The notes under the pieces: generated by a model
What the model was told of the DNA's origin: nothing
Databases searched by the model: none
The model's input: only the letters and a program-made list of their open reading frames with translations
Program-made: the position numbers and the translations under genes
Source of the DNA: M3007 sp035299505
Lineage (GTDB): Bacteria; Bacteroidota; Bacteroidia; Chitinophagales; Saprospiraceae
Reading direction: 5' to 3'
Length of the DNA: 64,000 nt
NCBI GenBank assembly: GCA_035299505.1
Contig: DATGWL010000101.1
Span: 62,001 to 126,000, forward strand
In this document: positions 34,369 through 42,861 of the stretch, one piece after another
Position numbering within the stretch: the stretch's first letter is position 1
How the letters are laid out: every line of letters starts with the position of its first letter

Positions 34369-35448
34369 TTAACCGATTTTAAAAGCAATGGTTTTCATTC
34401 TGCGGGTTTTTTCTCCGGTTTCCAGTGTTTCTTCCAGGATCATGGATTGCGCTGCGGGCAACTCAAACACCGAAGCCATATTGCGAATTCTGGCTGCCGG
34501 CACTTTAGCAGCCTGCAATTTATCCATGATTTCATCCAGGGTGTATCTTTTAAGCACATCCTGGAGCAGTGCATTTAGGGAATCCCGGTGAATCACCCTT
34601 GCTTTATTGGTTTGATATTCAGTCATTTCCAATAAATTATCCAACCCTAAAGCGCGGCAAAGTTGGGAAAATTGTCGCTCAGTGCCTACCGCAAGTAAAA
34701 GGATTTGTCCGTCAGCACAAGTATAGGTATCGCCATAAGGGGCGATATTGGGATGCCGGGTGCCCATACGTTGCGGAATAAATCCGTTCATCAGGTAATT
34801 ACATGCCTGGTTGGCCAACGATGCCAGCGCTGATTCCATCAGAGACGCAGTAACTGTGCAGCCTTTGCCGGTTCCGGCTTTTTGTAAAAGCCCTATAAGT
34901 ATGGCCTCTTTTAACTGGTGTGCGGCCAGAATATCAATCAGGGCCACAGGCATTTTTACCGGAGGGCGTTCGGCCTCACCGTTCATATACATAAATCCGG
35001 CTTCTGCCTGCAAAACGCCATCAAAGGCTGGACTTTCGTCTTCCGGATCGGCAAAGGCGTTGAGTTGGGCATAAATCAGGCCAGGGTTAAGTGCATGCAA
35101 CGACTCTGGATCCAATTGCATTCTTCGGGCAGAAGATGGTTTGAAATTGGAAATTATGACGTCTGCTGCTGCGGCATGCTGTATGGCTAATTGATGATCT
35201 TCTGGTTGAGTCAGATCCAGCAACAAATGTTTTTTACCCCAGTTTACACTGCACCAATATGCAGAAATGGGTGATTCCGGCGATTCAGAGGGTTGTTTCC
35301 AGGCCCGTGTGACATCTCCGCCGGTGGTTTTATTCTCAATTTTGATCACTTCGGCGCCAAGTTCTGCAAAAAACATCCCCACAGCCGGTCCGGCAAGCAC
35401 ACTGGCAAATTCCACCACCTTTAGTCCTTTAAAAAACGTATCTTGCAT
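34369..35448 (-). CDS. CaiB/BaiF class III CoA-transferase
   Basis: 359 residues. N-terminal LKVVEFASVLAGPAVGMFFAELGAEVIKIE is the family signature; KHLLLDLTQPEDHQ and VIISNFKPSSARRMQLDPESL follow. The central ALIDILAAHQLKEAILIGLLQK and MESALASLAN are typical. Class III enzymes move CoA between carboxylic acids; the substrate pair is unknown. The catalytic Asp region was not resolved with certainty. It is divergent from the nnr gene, with 29 nt between the two ATGs. Confidence 0.9.
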   Translation of the reverse strand: MQDTFFKGLKVVEFASVLAGPAVGMFFAELGAEVIKIENKTTGGDVTRAWKQPSESPESPISAYWCSVNWGKKHLLLDLTQPEDHQLAIQHAAAADVIISNFKPSSARRMQLDPESLHALNPGLIYAQLNAFADPEDESPAFDGVLQAEAGFMYMNGEAERPPVKMPVALIDILAAHQLKEAILIGLLQKAGTGKGCTVTASLMESALASLANQACNYLMNGFIPQRMGTRHPNIAPYGDTYTCADGQILLLAVGTERQFSQLCRALGLDNLLEMTEYQTNKARVIHRDSLNALLQDVLKRYTLDEIMDKLQAAKVPAARIRNMASVFELPAAQSMILEETLETGEKTRRMKTIAFKIG

Positions 35449-35477
35449 GTTGTTTTACAGTGCGTAAAGTGTTGTAT

Positions 35478-36992
35478 ATGAAAATCTATTCTGCCCCCCA
35501 AACCCGTTCCTGGGATGTTTTTACTATTGAAAAAGAGCCAGTCAGCTCTTTTGAGCTTATGAACCGCGCTGTGCGGGTGTTAACTGAATGGTTTATAAAA
35601 ACTTATCCCTTGCGAACCCGCCCCATTTGGATACTTTGTGGTACGGGTAATAATGGGGGTGATGGTCTGGCACTGGCCCGACACCTGAGCCGGGAAGATT
35701 ATGATGCGAAGGTACTGGTGTGCGACTTCTCCGGGAAGCATAGCGAAGATTTTGACCGTCAAATGGCTGTTTTACCAGCACTTGGACGGATTCCAGTCAT
35801 TACCTGGCAGGCGCCTGGCAGTTTGGAACTGATCCCTCCTGATGCCCTTGTGGTAGATGCCTTGTTTGGATCCGGGTTAAATCGTTGTCTGGAAGGCGCC
35901 TGGGCGCAAATGGTGGCACAAATCAACCGTCTACCCAACGAAATCGTTTCCATTGATTTGCCCAGCGGGCTTCTGGCAGATGAGCACACTCCTGGAGAGG
36001 CTGTGGTTTGTGCGAGCAAAACCTTTTCGTTTGAGCGACCCAAACTGGCTTTTTTTATGCCTGAAAATGCCGAAAGGGTAGGGCAGTGGTACTTTGGCAG
36101 TATTGGGTTACTGCCGGAGTTTGAAACAACAACAGCGGCTTCTTATTCCCTGATTACTCCGGATTTGGTACAAAAGTGGATTAAACCTCGGTCAAAATTT
36201 GCTCATAAGGGCTCTTTTGGGCATGCATTGATCATTGCCGGCAGTTATGGAAAAATGGGTGCTGCCGTGCTGGCCTCGCGTGCCTGCCTGCGTACAGGAG
36301 CCGGATTACTCACAGTGTATAGTCCTGCCAGCGGGTATATGGTTCTGCAAACTTCGGTACCTGAGGCAATGTTTAAGGCAGATCAGAGAGCCAAATTTTG
36401 GTCTGCTGTTCCGGATCTGGCCAATTATTCTGCCATAGGTGTTGGGCCGGGAATAGATCGGCGGCCGGAAACGGCTATAGCAATGAAGGGTTTACTTCAG
36501 GCGGTACAATCTGCCTTGGTGCTGGATGCAGATGCCCTCAATTTGTTGGCGGAAAATCCGGGTTGGTGGGCCTATGTGCCGGAAAATACCATCCTGACAC
36601 CCCATCCTAAAGAGTTTGAACGATTGTTTGGAAAGGCGGTGGATGATTTTGAGAGGTTGGTTCTATTGCAGCAACAAGCGGCAGACCACAAGGTTATCAT
36701 AGTATTGAAAGGCGCACATACGGCAATTGCCTTACCGTCAGGTGAATGTTGGTTCAACAATACAGGCAATCCGGGCATGGCAACCGGAGGCTCCGGAGAT
36801 GTGCTGACCGGAGTTATTACCGGATTGCTGGCGCAAGGATATACGGCAAAACAGGCAGCAATGCTGGGCGTTTACCTGCACGGATTGGCCGGCGATCTGG
36901 CAGCAGAACAGCTTGGAGAACAGGCAATAATTGCCGGCGATCTGGCTGCTTTTCTGCCGGCTGCATGGAGTTATTTAAGTAAGCCTGGCTAA
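35478..36992 (+). CDS. nnr: Bifunctional NAD(P)H-hydrate epimerase/dehydratase (YjeF)
   Basis: 504 residues from ATG 35478. N-terminal epimerase domain (about 1-215): LCGTGNNGGDGLALARHL, VVDALFGSGL and VSIDLPSGLLAD. C-terminal kinase-fold dehydratase domain (about 230-500): GHALIIAGSYGKMGAAVLASRA, AIGVGPGI, LDADALNLLA, LTPHPKEFERLFG and GMATGGSGDVLTGVITGLLAQG. Together they repair damaged hydrated NAD(P)H. Its last 18 nt overlap the convergent LuxC-like gene. Confidence 0.95.
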   Translation: MKIYSAPQTRSWDVFTIEKEPVSSFELMNRAVRVLTEWFIKTYPLRTRPIWILCGTGNNGGDGLALARHLSREDYDAKVLVCDFSGKHSEDFDRQMAVLPALGRIPVITWQAPGSLELIPPDALVVDALFGSGLNRCLEGAWAQMVAQINRLPNEIVSIDLPSGLLADEHTPGEAVVCASKTFSFERPKLAFFMPENAERVGQWYFGSIGLLPEFETTTAASYSLITPDLVQKWIKPRSKFAHKGSFGHALIIAGSYGKMGAAVLASRACLRTGAGLLTVYSPASGYMVLQTSVPEAMFKADQRAKFWSAVPDLANYSAIGVGPGIDRRPETAIAMKGLLQAVQSALVLDADALNLLAENPGWWAYVPENTILTPHPKEFERLFGKAVDDFERLVLLQQQAADHKVIIVLKGAHTAIALPSGECWFNNTGNPGMATGGSGDVLTGVITGLLAQGYTAKQAAMLGVYLHGLAGDLAAEQLGEQAIIAGDLAAFLPAAWSYLSKPG

Positions 36993-38033
36993 AAACTCCA
37001 GTACATCCACACCATCCGGGTAATCGTTCAGGGTGGGCTCCTGTGTTTTGCCAAATGGGATGTTGGTAAAACCTTTAACCGTCGTTTTCCCTACCAGACA
37101 TTGGATATCGCTGCTTTTAGCGGCCAGCATTTCGTCCAGTTCCTGAAGATCGCTGTAATATTCATAGTGCACTGAAGCAATACGAGCCTGTAGCGAAGGG
37201 TTCTCCGTGAGCAGCAGGCATCCGTTGTTCAGGTGTGGCACCTTGTTCAGGATCAGCAGGGTAAAGTTGTAGTCGAAATTGTTTTTATACTTGTCGTGGT
37301 GAGCCAGTTCACGGTATTCATGCAGGGTTTCCAGCAGAAAGTCGAACTGGTAACCATGCGGCACATACAGTTTGCTTACATTTCTGCAGCCCAATCCGAA
37401 ATAGGTGAAAATATCTTGCCCTAATGCCATCAGCTCGTCCCGGGTTTCCATGCCTGTCAATACTGCCACGGAATTTCGATTGTGCCGGATAATATGCGGG
37501 TATTTGCCAAAATATTGTTCAAAGTAACGCGCGGTGTTGTTACTTCCGGTAGCAATTACGGCGTCAAAACCTTTGAGGTATTCGCCATCCTGAACAAACT
37601 CCGTTGAGGCCCAGGCTTCATGTTCCCATTCAGCCATTTTTTTCACTAAAAGTGGCAGTAAGCGTTTGTCTTTGTCGCTCAGTTTTACCTTTGCACGGTA
37701 TCCCATGATGAATACGCACAACCAATCCTGAAACCCTACCAATGGTAGGTTACCAGCCATAATGATTCCAATGGATTTGGAATAAGGTGGTATATCCCTG
37801 GCTGGATTTGGACGCTGGCTCCACCAGGGATATTGCGAAAGCCAGGTTTCCAGTTTACTGGCATCCAGAAATTGTTCAGAAATGCTGCGCAAAGCCTGCC
37901 TTATGTTGTCCTCTGTAAACCATTTGTTCTCCTGATAAGATTGAGCAATGGCCATATCCAAAGCAGCGTCGCCGCCGGAGTTCAGGTAATGACCTAGTTC
38001 TTGTAGTACAGCAATTCTTTGAGCGAGCTTCAC
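36975..38033 (-). CDS. LuxC-like acyl-CoA reductase family protein
   Basis: 352 residues from the GTG at 38033 (MKLAQRIAVLQELGHYL), which fits the family start; the longer frame begins at a TTG upstream of the promoter. The LuxC-like aldehyde-dehydrogenase fold shows GIIMAGNLPLVGFQDWL, AVIATGSNNTARYFEQYF and the probable nucleophile Cys in YFGLGCRNVSKLYVP. LuxC enzymes reduce activated fatty acids to aldehydes; no luxA/B genes are present, so a non-luminescent acyl-reduction role is likely. Confidence 0.85.
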   Translation of the reverse strand: MKLAQRIAVLQELGHYLNSGGDAALDMAIAQSYQENKWFTEDNIRQALRSISEQFLDASKLETWLSQYPWWSQRPNPARDIPPYSKSIGIIMAGNLPLVGFQDWLCVFIMGYRAKVKLSDKDKRLLPLLVKKMAEWEHEAWASTEFVQDGEYLKGFDAVIATGSNNTARYFEQYFGKYPHIIRHNRNSVAVLTGMETRDELMALGQDIFTYFGLGCRNVSKLYVPHGYQFDFLLETLHEYRELAHHDKYKNNFDYNFTLLILNKVPHLNNGCLLLTENPSLQARIASVHYEYYSDLQELDEMLAAKSSDIQCLVGKTTVKGFTNIPFGKTQEPTLNDYPDGVDVLEFLARLT

Positions 38034-38053
38034 GTGAAGTAGATTTTGAGGTG

Positions 38054-38061
38054 CAAAGGTA
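38054..38061 (-). promoter_or_regulatory. -7 promoter element of the LuxC-like gene
   Basis: TACCTTTG on the minus strand, 20 nt before the GTG at 38033 and downstream of the TTG that would open a longer frame. This decides the start in favour of the GTG. Confidence 0.5.
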
Positions 38062-38212
38062 AGATCTAATGTCGGCAACTTAAGCGCAATGAAAGATCAC
38101 AGTTATACCGGCGTTAGAAAGAGATTATCACAGTAATTAGTTAAGCTATTCCTAATGATAGTAAAGCTATTAAACAATCCGACCCAATCCTTGTTTCGAG
38201 GCAATTGATCCT

Positions 38213-39958
38213 ATGGCAACAATAACTCAGTCTACATTAAGCCCTGTTCAGCGCATACTTCGGCTGTTCGGGCAATATCGCAGGGAAATCCGCTATATCA
38301 TACTATATGCTGTGATTTCCGGGCTTATCAATTTGTCACTTCCGCTTGGTATTCAGGCCATTATTGGTCAAATTGCCGGTGGCGGGATCAACGCCTCCTG
38401 GGGTGTATTGGTCCTGTTTGTATTGGTTGGTGCTGCCCTTACCGGAGTACTGCGCATAATGCAGTTGTCGGTTGTGGAATACATACAGCGCCGCATATTC
38501 ACGGAGTCTGCCCTTGATTTTGCAGTACGCATTCCAAGACTGAATCTGGAATCATTGCGCAAAGAGCATTTGCCGGAATTGGTCAACCGCTTTTTTGATA
38601 CCATCACTTTGCAGAAAGGAATGCCTAAGGTGCTGATTGACGGTATTACGGCCATACTGCAGATTATTTTCAGTTTGTTGTTGTTATCGGTGTACCATGC
38701 CTCCTTTCTGATGTTTTCCCTTTTGTTGCTGGGGGTACTGGCGGTATTGTTTTACTGGATTGCCCCCCGGGGATTGCAAACCAGTTTGCAGGAATCCAAA
38801 TACAAGTACAAACTGGTGTTTTGGCTGGAAGAAATGGCGCGGGTAGCTGTAACCTTCAAACTGGCTGGTGAAAATGATTTTCCGATCAGAAGAACCGACG
38901 AAATTACCGCTCACTATTTGGACGCCCGTTCCAGGCACTGGCGTATTCTGATGGTGAAATTCATCAGTAGCACGGTATTCAGAGTGCTCACGCTGGGCAG
39001 TTTTTTGGTACTGGGCAGCTTGCTGGTCATGCAAAACGAACTGAATATCGGGCAGTTTGTAGCAGCAGAAATTTTGATCCTGTTTGTCATTGAATCTGTT
39101 GAAAAGCTGATTGTTCTGCATGAAACAGGCTATGATGTGCTCACCGCTACCGAAAAACTCGGACAAGTGGCGGATTTGCCGTTGGAACGTGAAGGCGGAG
39201 TTCGGGTGGAAGAATTTTGTGCCAATAGACAGCCACTGGCAGTTGAACTACGTAATCTGAGCTATCAGTTTGCAGACGGCGATTCCAAGATATTGAAAGA
39301 CATTCAATTAAAAATTTCTCCGGGAGAACGGGTGGCAGTTTCTGGTTACAATGCCTCAGGCAAAAGTACGCTTATGCAAATTCTCTCTGTTGTTCGGAGA
39401 GATTTTACAGGCACTTTGCTTTTCAACGGACTGCCCAAGCAAAACCTGAATTTGCGCAGTTTGCGGGAGCATATAGGCGACCTGTCTTCACAGGAGGATA
39501 TATTTAAAGGCACCATACTGGAAAATATAACCATTGGTAACAGAAAAATTGGACTGCCACGCGTATTGGAAGTGGTTGAAAGCCTGGGTTTGAACGAGTT
39601 TGTACGGGATAGTCCAAACGGTCTGGACACAGAGCTGCTGCCCGGAGGCATCAATATTCCGCGCAGTACCATCACCAAGATACTCGTAGCCCGTTCGGTG
39701 GTGGCTATGCCCAACCTTCTGGTGATGGAAGAGCCCTTGACTGCCCTGAATTTTAAAGACAGGATCAATGTAGCCCAGTACCTGGCCAAAAAAGACCAGC
39801 CCTGGACCCTGATTTGTGTCACAGAAGACCCCGTGATGGCCGCAGTTTGTGATCGGGTGCTGATATTGAAAGAAGGAGAGATCATTTTTGATGGCAGTTT
39901 TGAAGCTGCACAACAAACCAAAGATTTCACCAAAGTATTCCGGTCTAACCTGATTTAA
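38213..39958 (+). CDS. ABC exporter permease-ATPase with atypical ATPase motifs
   Basis: 581 residues. Residues about 1-330 are a six-helix exporter membrane domain; about 355-575 are the nucleotide-binding domain. The Walker A is intact (SGYNASGKST, about 377-386). The signature LSGGQ is replaced by LPGGINIP (about 475), Walker B reads LLVMEEP (Asp to Glu), the D-loop SALD is TALN, and the switch His is missing (LICVTEDP). It is the first gene of an export operon with HlyD and TolC homologues (13 nt and overlap). ATP hydrolysis may be slow or regulated. Substrate unknown. Confidence 0.87.
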   Translation: MATITQSTLSPVQRILRLFGQYRREIRYIILYAVISGLINLSLPLGIQAIIGQIAGGGINASWGVLVLFVLVGAALTGVLRIMQLSVVEYIQRRIFTESALDFAVRIPRLNLESLRKEHLPELVNRFFDTITLQKGMPKVLIDGITAILQIIFSLLLLSVYHASFLMFSLLLLGVLAVLFYWIAPRGLQTSLQESKYKYKLVFWLEEMARVAVTFKLAGENDFPIRRTDEITAHYLDARSRHWRILMVKFISSTVFRVLTLGSFLVLGSLLVMQNELNIGQFVAAEILILFVIESVEKLIVLHETGYDVLTATEKLGQVADLPLEREGGVRVEEFCANRQPLAVELRNLSYQFADGDSKILKDIQLKISPGERVAVSGYNASGKSTLMQILSVVRRDFTGTLLFNGLPKQNLNLRSLREHIGDLSSQEDIFKGTILENITIGNRKIGLPRVLEVVESLGLNEFVRDSPNGLDTELLPGGINIPRSTITKILVARSVVAMPNLLVMEEPLTALNFKDRINVAQYLAKKDQPWTLICVTEDPVMAAVCDRVLILKEGEIIFDGSFEAAQQTKDFTKVFRSNLI

Positions 39959-39971
39959 CCCAAACCCTTTT

Positions 39972-41333
39972 ATGCTGAATATATCTGAAAATAACCTGCC
40001 GGGCTCAGCTTACCCTGAAACCCTTCAGTCGCAACACAAAAATAAGATGCCCAATTGGCTTTGGTCGTTCCGCCGAATGCTGCTGGGCCTGTTGGCTATT
40101 TTTTTGGTGTTTATGTTTTTGCCCTGGACCCAGAACGTACGTGCAGATGGCCGGGTAACCACCCTGCGTCCGGAACAGCGCCCACAAACGGTACATGCTA
40201 CCATTGCCGGTCGTATTGAACGCTGGTATGTGGCTGAAGGTCAGGCAGTTAAACGTGGTGATACCCTGGTGTTTCTTTCTGAGGTAAAGGCGGAATACTT
40301 TGATCCGGCCTTGGTAGAGCGTATGGGTGATCAGGTTTCGGCCAAAAAAGGCGCCATTGGCTCTTATGGCCAAAAGGCAGATGCTTTGCTGGATCAAATT
40401 GATGCTATGCGCAAAGAGCTTGACAGCAAAACCAGTCAGATTCGGAACAAAGTTGAACAGGCCAGGCTTAAAATTATCAGCGACAGCATAAAGGTGGCGC
40501 AGGCAGATATTGATTTGCAGGTGGCCAAACGTCAGTTTGAGGGCATCAAGGTGTTATACGACAAAGGCCTGGAACCTTTGACCAAGTTTGAAGAACGCAG
40601 ACTTAAATTACAGGATGCCGAAACCAAACGTATTGCTGCACAAAACCAACTGGCTTCCAGCAAAAACGACCTGGCCATTTACCAGACCGAATTGCGCCTG
40701 GTACAAAATGAAACAGCGAACAAGATTGCCAAGGCAGAAAGTGATCGATTTAGTACCATCAGCGAACAGTTTGATGCCACGGCTACGGTCAGCAAGTTGC
40801 AAATTGAACGTGAAAACTATGCCCGACGCCAGAATTTTTATTTCATCCTGGCGCCTCAGGATGGATTTATCGTTCAAGCCATCAAACCGGGTATTGGGGA
40901 AATTATCAAGGAAGGCGAACCATTGCTCAGTATACAACCAGCTGATTATCAATTAGCTGTAGAAATGTATGTAAAGCCGTTGGATTTGCCGCTTATCAAT
41001 CTAGGCAATGAAGTTCGGTTTATGTTCGACGGCTGGCCAGCTTTCTTCTTTAGTGGCTGGCCGGGGGTTTCGCTTGGTACCTTTGGTGGCAAGGTGGTGG
41101 CTATAGACCGGAATATCAGCGCTAATGGCAAATTCAGGGTGTTGATAGCTCCGGATCCCAACGATCATCCATGGCCCAATGCGCTGTTTCCAGGCGGTGG
41201 CGCAAAAGGTATTGCTTTGTTGAATGATGTACCGGTTTGGTATGAATTGTGGCGAATGATTAATGGTTTCCCACCTGATTTGTATCAGGGATTACCGGGT
41301 GGAACCTCAAAGGAAAAGGAGGGTAAAAAGTGA
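39972..41333 (+). CDS. HlyD-family membrane-fusion protein
   Basis: 453 residues. One membrane helix at about 35-53 (MLLGLLAIFLVFMFLPW) follows a cytosolic N-terminus. The two half-lipoyl segments flank a long coiled coil: ATIAGRIERWYVAEGQAVKRGDTL at about 76-100 and, after about 130-285 of coiled coil, APQDGFIVQAIKPGIGEIIKEG. It links the inner-membrane ABC exporter to the outer-membrane factor. Its stop overlaps the GTG of the next gene (GTGA). Confidence 0.92.
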   Translation: MLNISENNLPGSAYPETLQSQHKNKMPNWLWSFRRMLLGLLAIFLVFMFLPWTQNVRADGRVTTLRPEQRPQTVHATIAGRIERWYVAEGQAVKRGDTLVFLSEVKAEYFDPALVERMGDQVSAKKGAIGSYGQKADALLDQIDAMRKELDSKTSQIRNKVEQARLKIISDSIKVAQADIDLQVAKRQFEGIKVLYDKGLEPLTKFEERRLKLQDAETKRIAAQNQLASSKNDLAIYQTELRLVQNETANKIAKAESDRFSTISEQFDATATVSKLQIERENYARRQNFYFILAPQDGFIVQAIKPGIGEIIKEGEPLLSIQPADYQLAVEMYVKPLDLPLINLGNEVRFMFDGWPAFFFSGWPGVSLGTFGGKVVAIDRNISANGKFRVLIAPDPNDHPWPNALFPGGGAKGIALLNDVPVWYELWRMINGFPPDLYQGLPGGTSKEKEGKK

Positions 41334-42757
41334 ATAATTCCAGCAAATTGACCAATTCATTCAAGTGGTTTCTGGCGTTTTTATGCAATCTGGCGCTATA
41401 CGGTACATCGTTAGGCCAGTCACTGGATTATACCGCCTTCAGACAACAGGTCTTGCAATTTCACCCCCTGATTCGGCAGGCTGATTTGCAACAGGAGCAG
41501 GCGCGCGCAGCACTGCTAAGAGCAAGAGGTGGTTTTGATCCCAAAATTTTTGCTGAACAATCTGGTAAAACATTTAACGGGAAAACCTATTTCCAGTATA
41601 CAGAAGCCGGGCTGAAATATCCCACATGGGCCGGCCTTGAATTGAAAGGAAGTTACAACCTGGCTTCCGGTAATTTCATCAACAGTGAATCTGCATTGCC
41701 TGAGGCCGGACAGGCACTGTTTGGATTGAACTGGACACTCGGCCAGGGATTGCTTTTCGACGAAAGAAGAGCCTCACTTGAAATGGCCAATATAGGTTTG
41801 AATATGGGCGCCGCAGAACGTTTGGCAGCCCGAAATGAACTTATGTATGAGGCTGCGAAGGCCTACTGGACCTGGACTTATGCCCAGAATGCGGTAAATA
41901 TTGTTACAGATGCCCTCAAACAGGCCAAGGTGCGGCACGAAGCATTGAGACAGAGTTTTTTTCAGGGAGAACGTTCAGCCGTCGACACACTGGAAACCTT
42001 TATCCAGGTACAAACCAGAGAGGTAGATCTACAATTTGCTCTGAATGATGCGCAAAATGCAGCATTGGGGCTTGGTGTATTTTGGTGGACAGAAAATGGA
42101 AATCAGGCATTACCAGCAGGATTAGCGGCCCCGGAATTATGGACTCAAACGGGTTCACAGCTTCAGCCTACGCAAGATTTACTGCGCTCGGCCCTGGCCA
42201 GTCACCCTGAATTACAAATTTATCGCGCCAAACTTCAGCAGTTGACAGTAGAACGGAAACTGAAAAGAGAGAAACTCAAGCCCATATTGGATGTAAACTA
42301 CAATCTGTTGGGCAATGGCTGGTCGTTTTTTCCCACAGCAACGGCCGAGGGGCCGGCAGTTTTGGCTAATGATGTGAAATGGGGCGTTCAATTCAGTTAC
42401 CCTATTCTCAACCGTAAAGCCCGTGGAGATTGGCAGGTGACTCGGATAAAAATAGCTCAAACAGATCTGGAAATACAACAAAAACAGCAATCCATTACCG
42501 CCAAGGTGCAGCAATACGGAAATGATCTGGAAAACCTGCGCGCTCAAACCGACTTGTTCCGCAATATGGCGGCCAATTACAGGACGTTGCTGGATGCTGA
42601 AAATGTACGGTTCTCTATCGGTGAGAGCTCTGTATTTTTGGTCAATACCCGCGAACAACGCTGGCTGGATGCCCAGTTGAAATACCTCAAGTTGCTCAGC
42701 GAATGGAAAAAAGCTGAGGCTGGTCTGCAATGGTCGGCCGGGGTATTGGGCGAGTAA
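41330..42757 (+). CDS. TolC-like outer-membrane efflux protein
   Basis: 475 residues from a GTG overlapping the HlyD stop. A signal peptide (about 1-28, ending LGQS) is followed by two repeats of long helices and short barrel strands: FHPLIRQADLQQEQARAALLRARGGFDPKI, and in the second half HPELQIYRAKLQQL with SYPILNRKARGDWQ. This is the outer-membrane-factor pattern. It forms the exit channel of the three-gene exporter. No export substrate gene is visible beside it; the next gene carries a T9SS signal and uses another route. Confidence 0.92.
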   Translation: MNNSSKLTNSFKWFLAFLCNLALYGTSLGQSLDYTAFRQQVLQFHPLIRQADLQQEQARAALLRARGGFDPKIFAEQSGKTFNGKTYFQYTEAGLKYPTWAGLELKGSYNLASGNFINSESALPEAGQALFGLNWTLGQGLLFDERRASLEMANIGLNMGAAERLAARNELMYEAAKAYWTWTYAQNAVNIVTDALKQAKVRHEALRQSFFQGERSAVDTLETFIQVQTREVDLQFALNDAQNAALGLGVFWWTENGNQALPAGLAAPELWTQTGSQLQPTQDLLRSALASHPELQIYRAKLQQLTVERKLKREKLKPILDVNYNLLGNGWSFFPTATAEGPAVLANDVKWGVQFSYPILNRKARGDWQVTRIKIAQTDLEIQQKQQSITAKVQQYGNDLENLRAQTDLFRNMAANYRTLLDAENVRFSIGESSVFLVNTREQRWLDAQLKYLKLLSEWKKAEAGLQWSAGVLGE

Positions 42758-42861
42758 TCAAATCGGGGTACGGATAGTTCAGGCAGAATGGCGACATTTG
42801 TGCCGGCTTGGCAGCTTTTTTGTCATTGCTGCCAACGTTTATCTCACTACTCGATTTTTTT

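Noticed and set aside
36975..36992. Overlap of nnr and the LuxC-like gene as a sign of error
   Set aside because: Both proteins end with normal C-termini; an 18-nt convergent overlap is ordinary.
38079..38212. Regulatory RNA or riboswitch before the ABC exporter
   Set aside because: The stretch is AT-rich with imperfect repeats of AAGCTATT but no conserved fold I could recognise.
42808..42861. 18-codon upstream extension of the beta-helix protein
   Set aside because: It would bury the signal peptide that starts at 42862.
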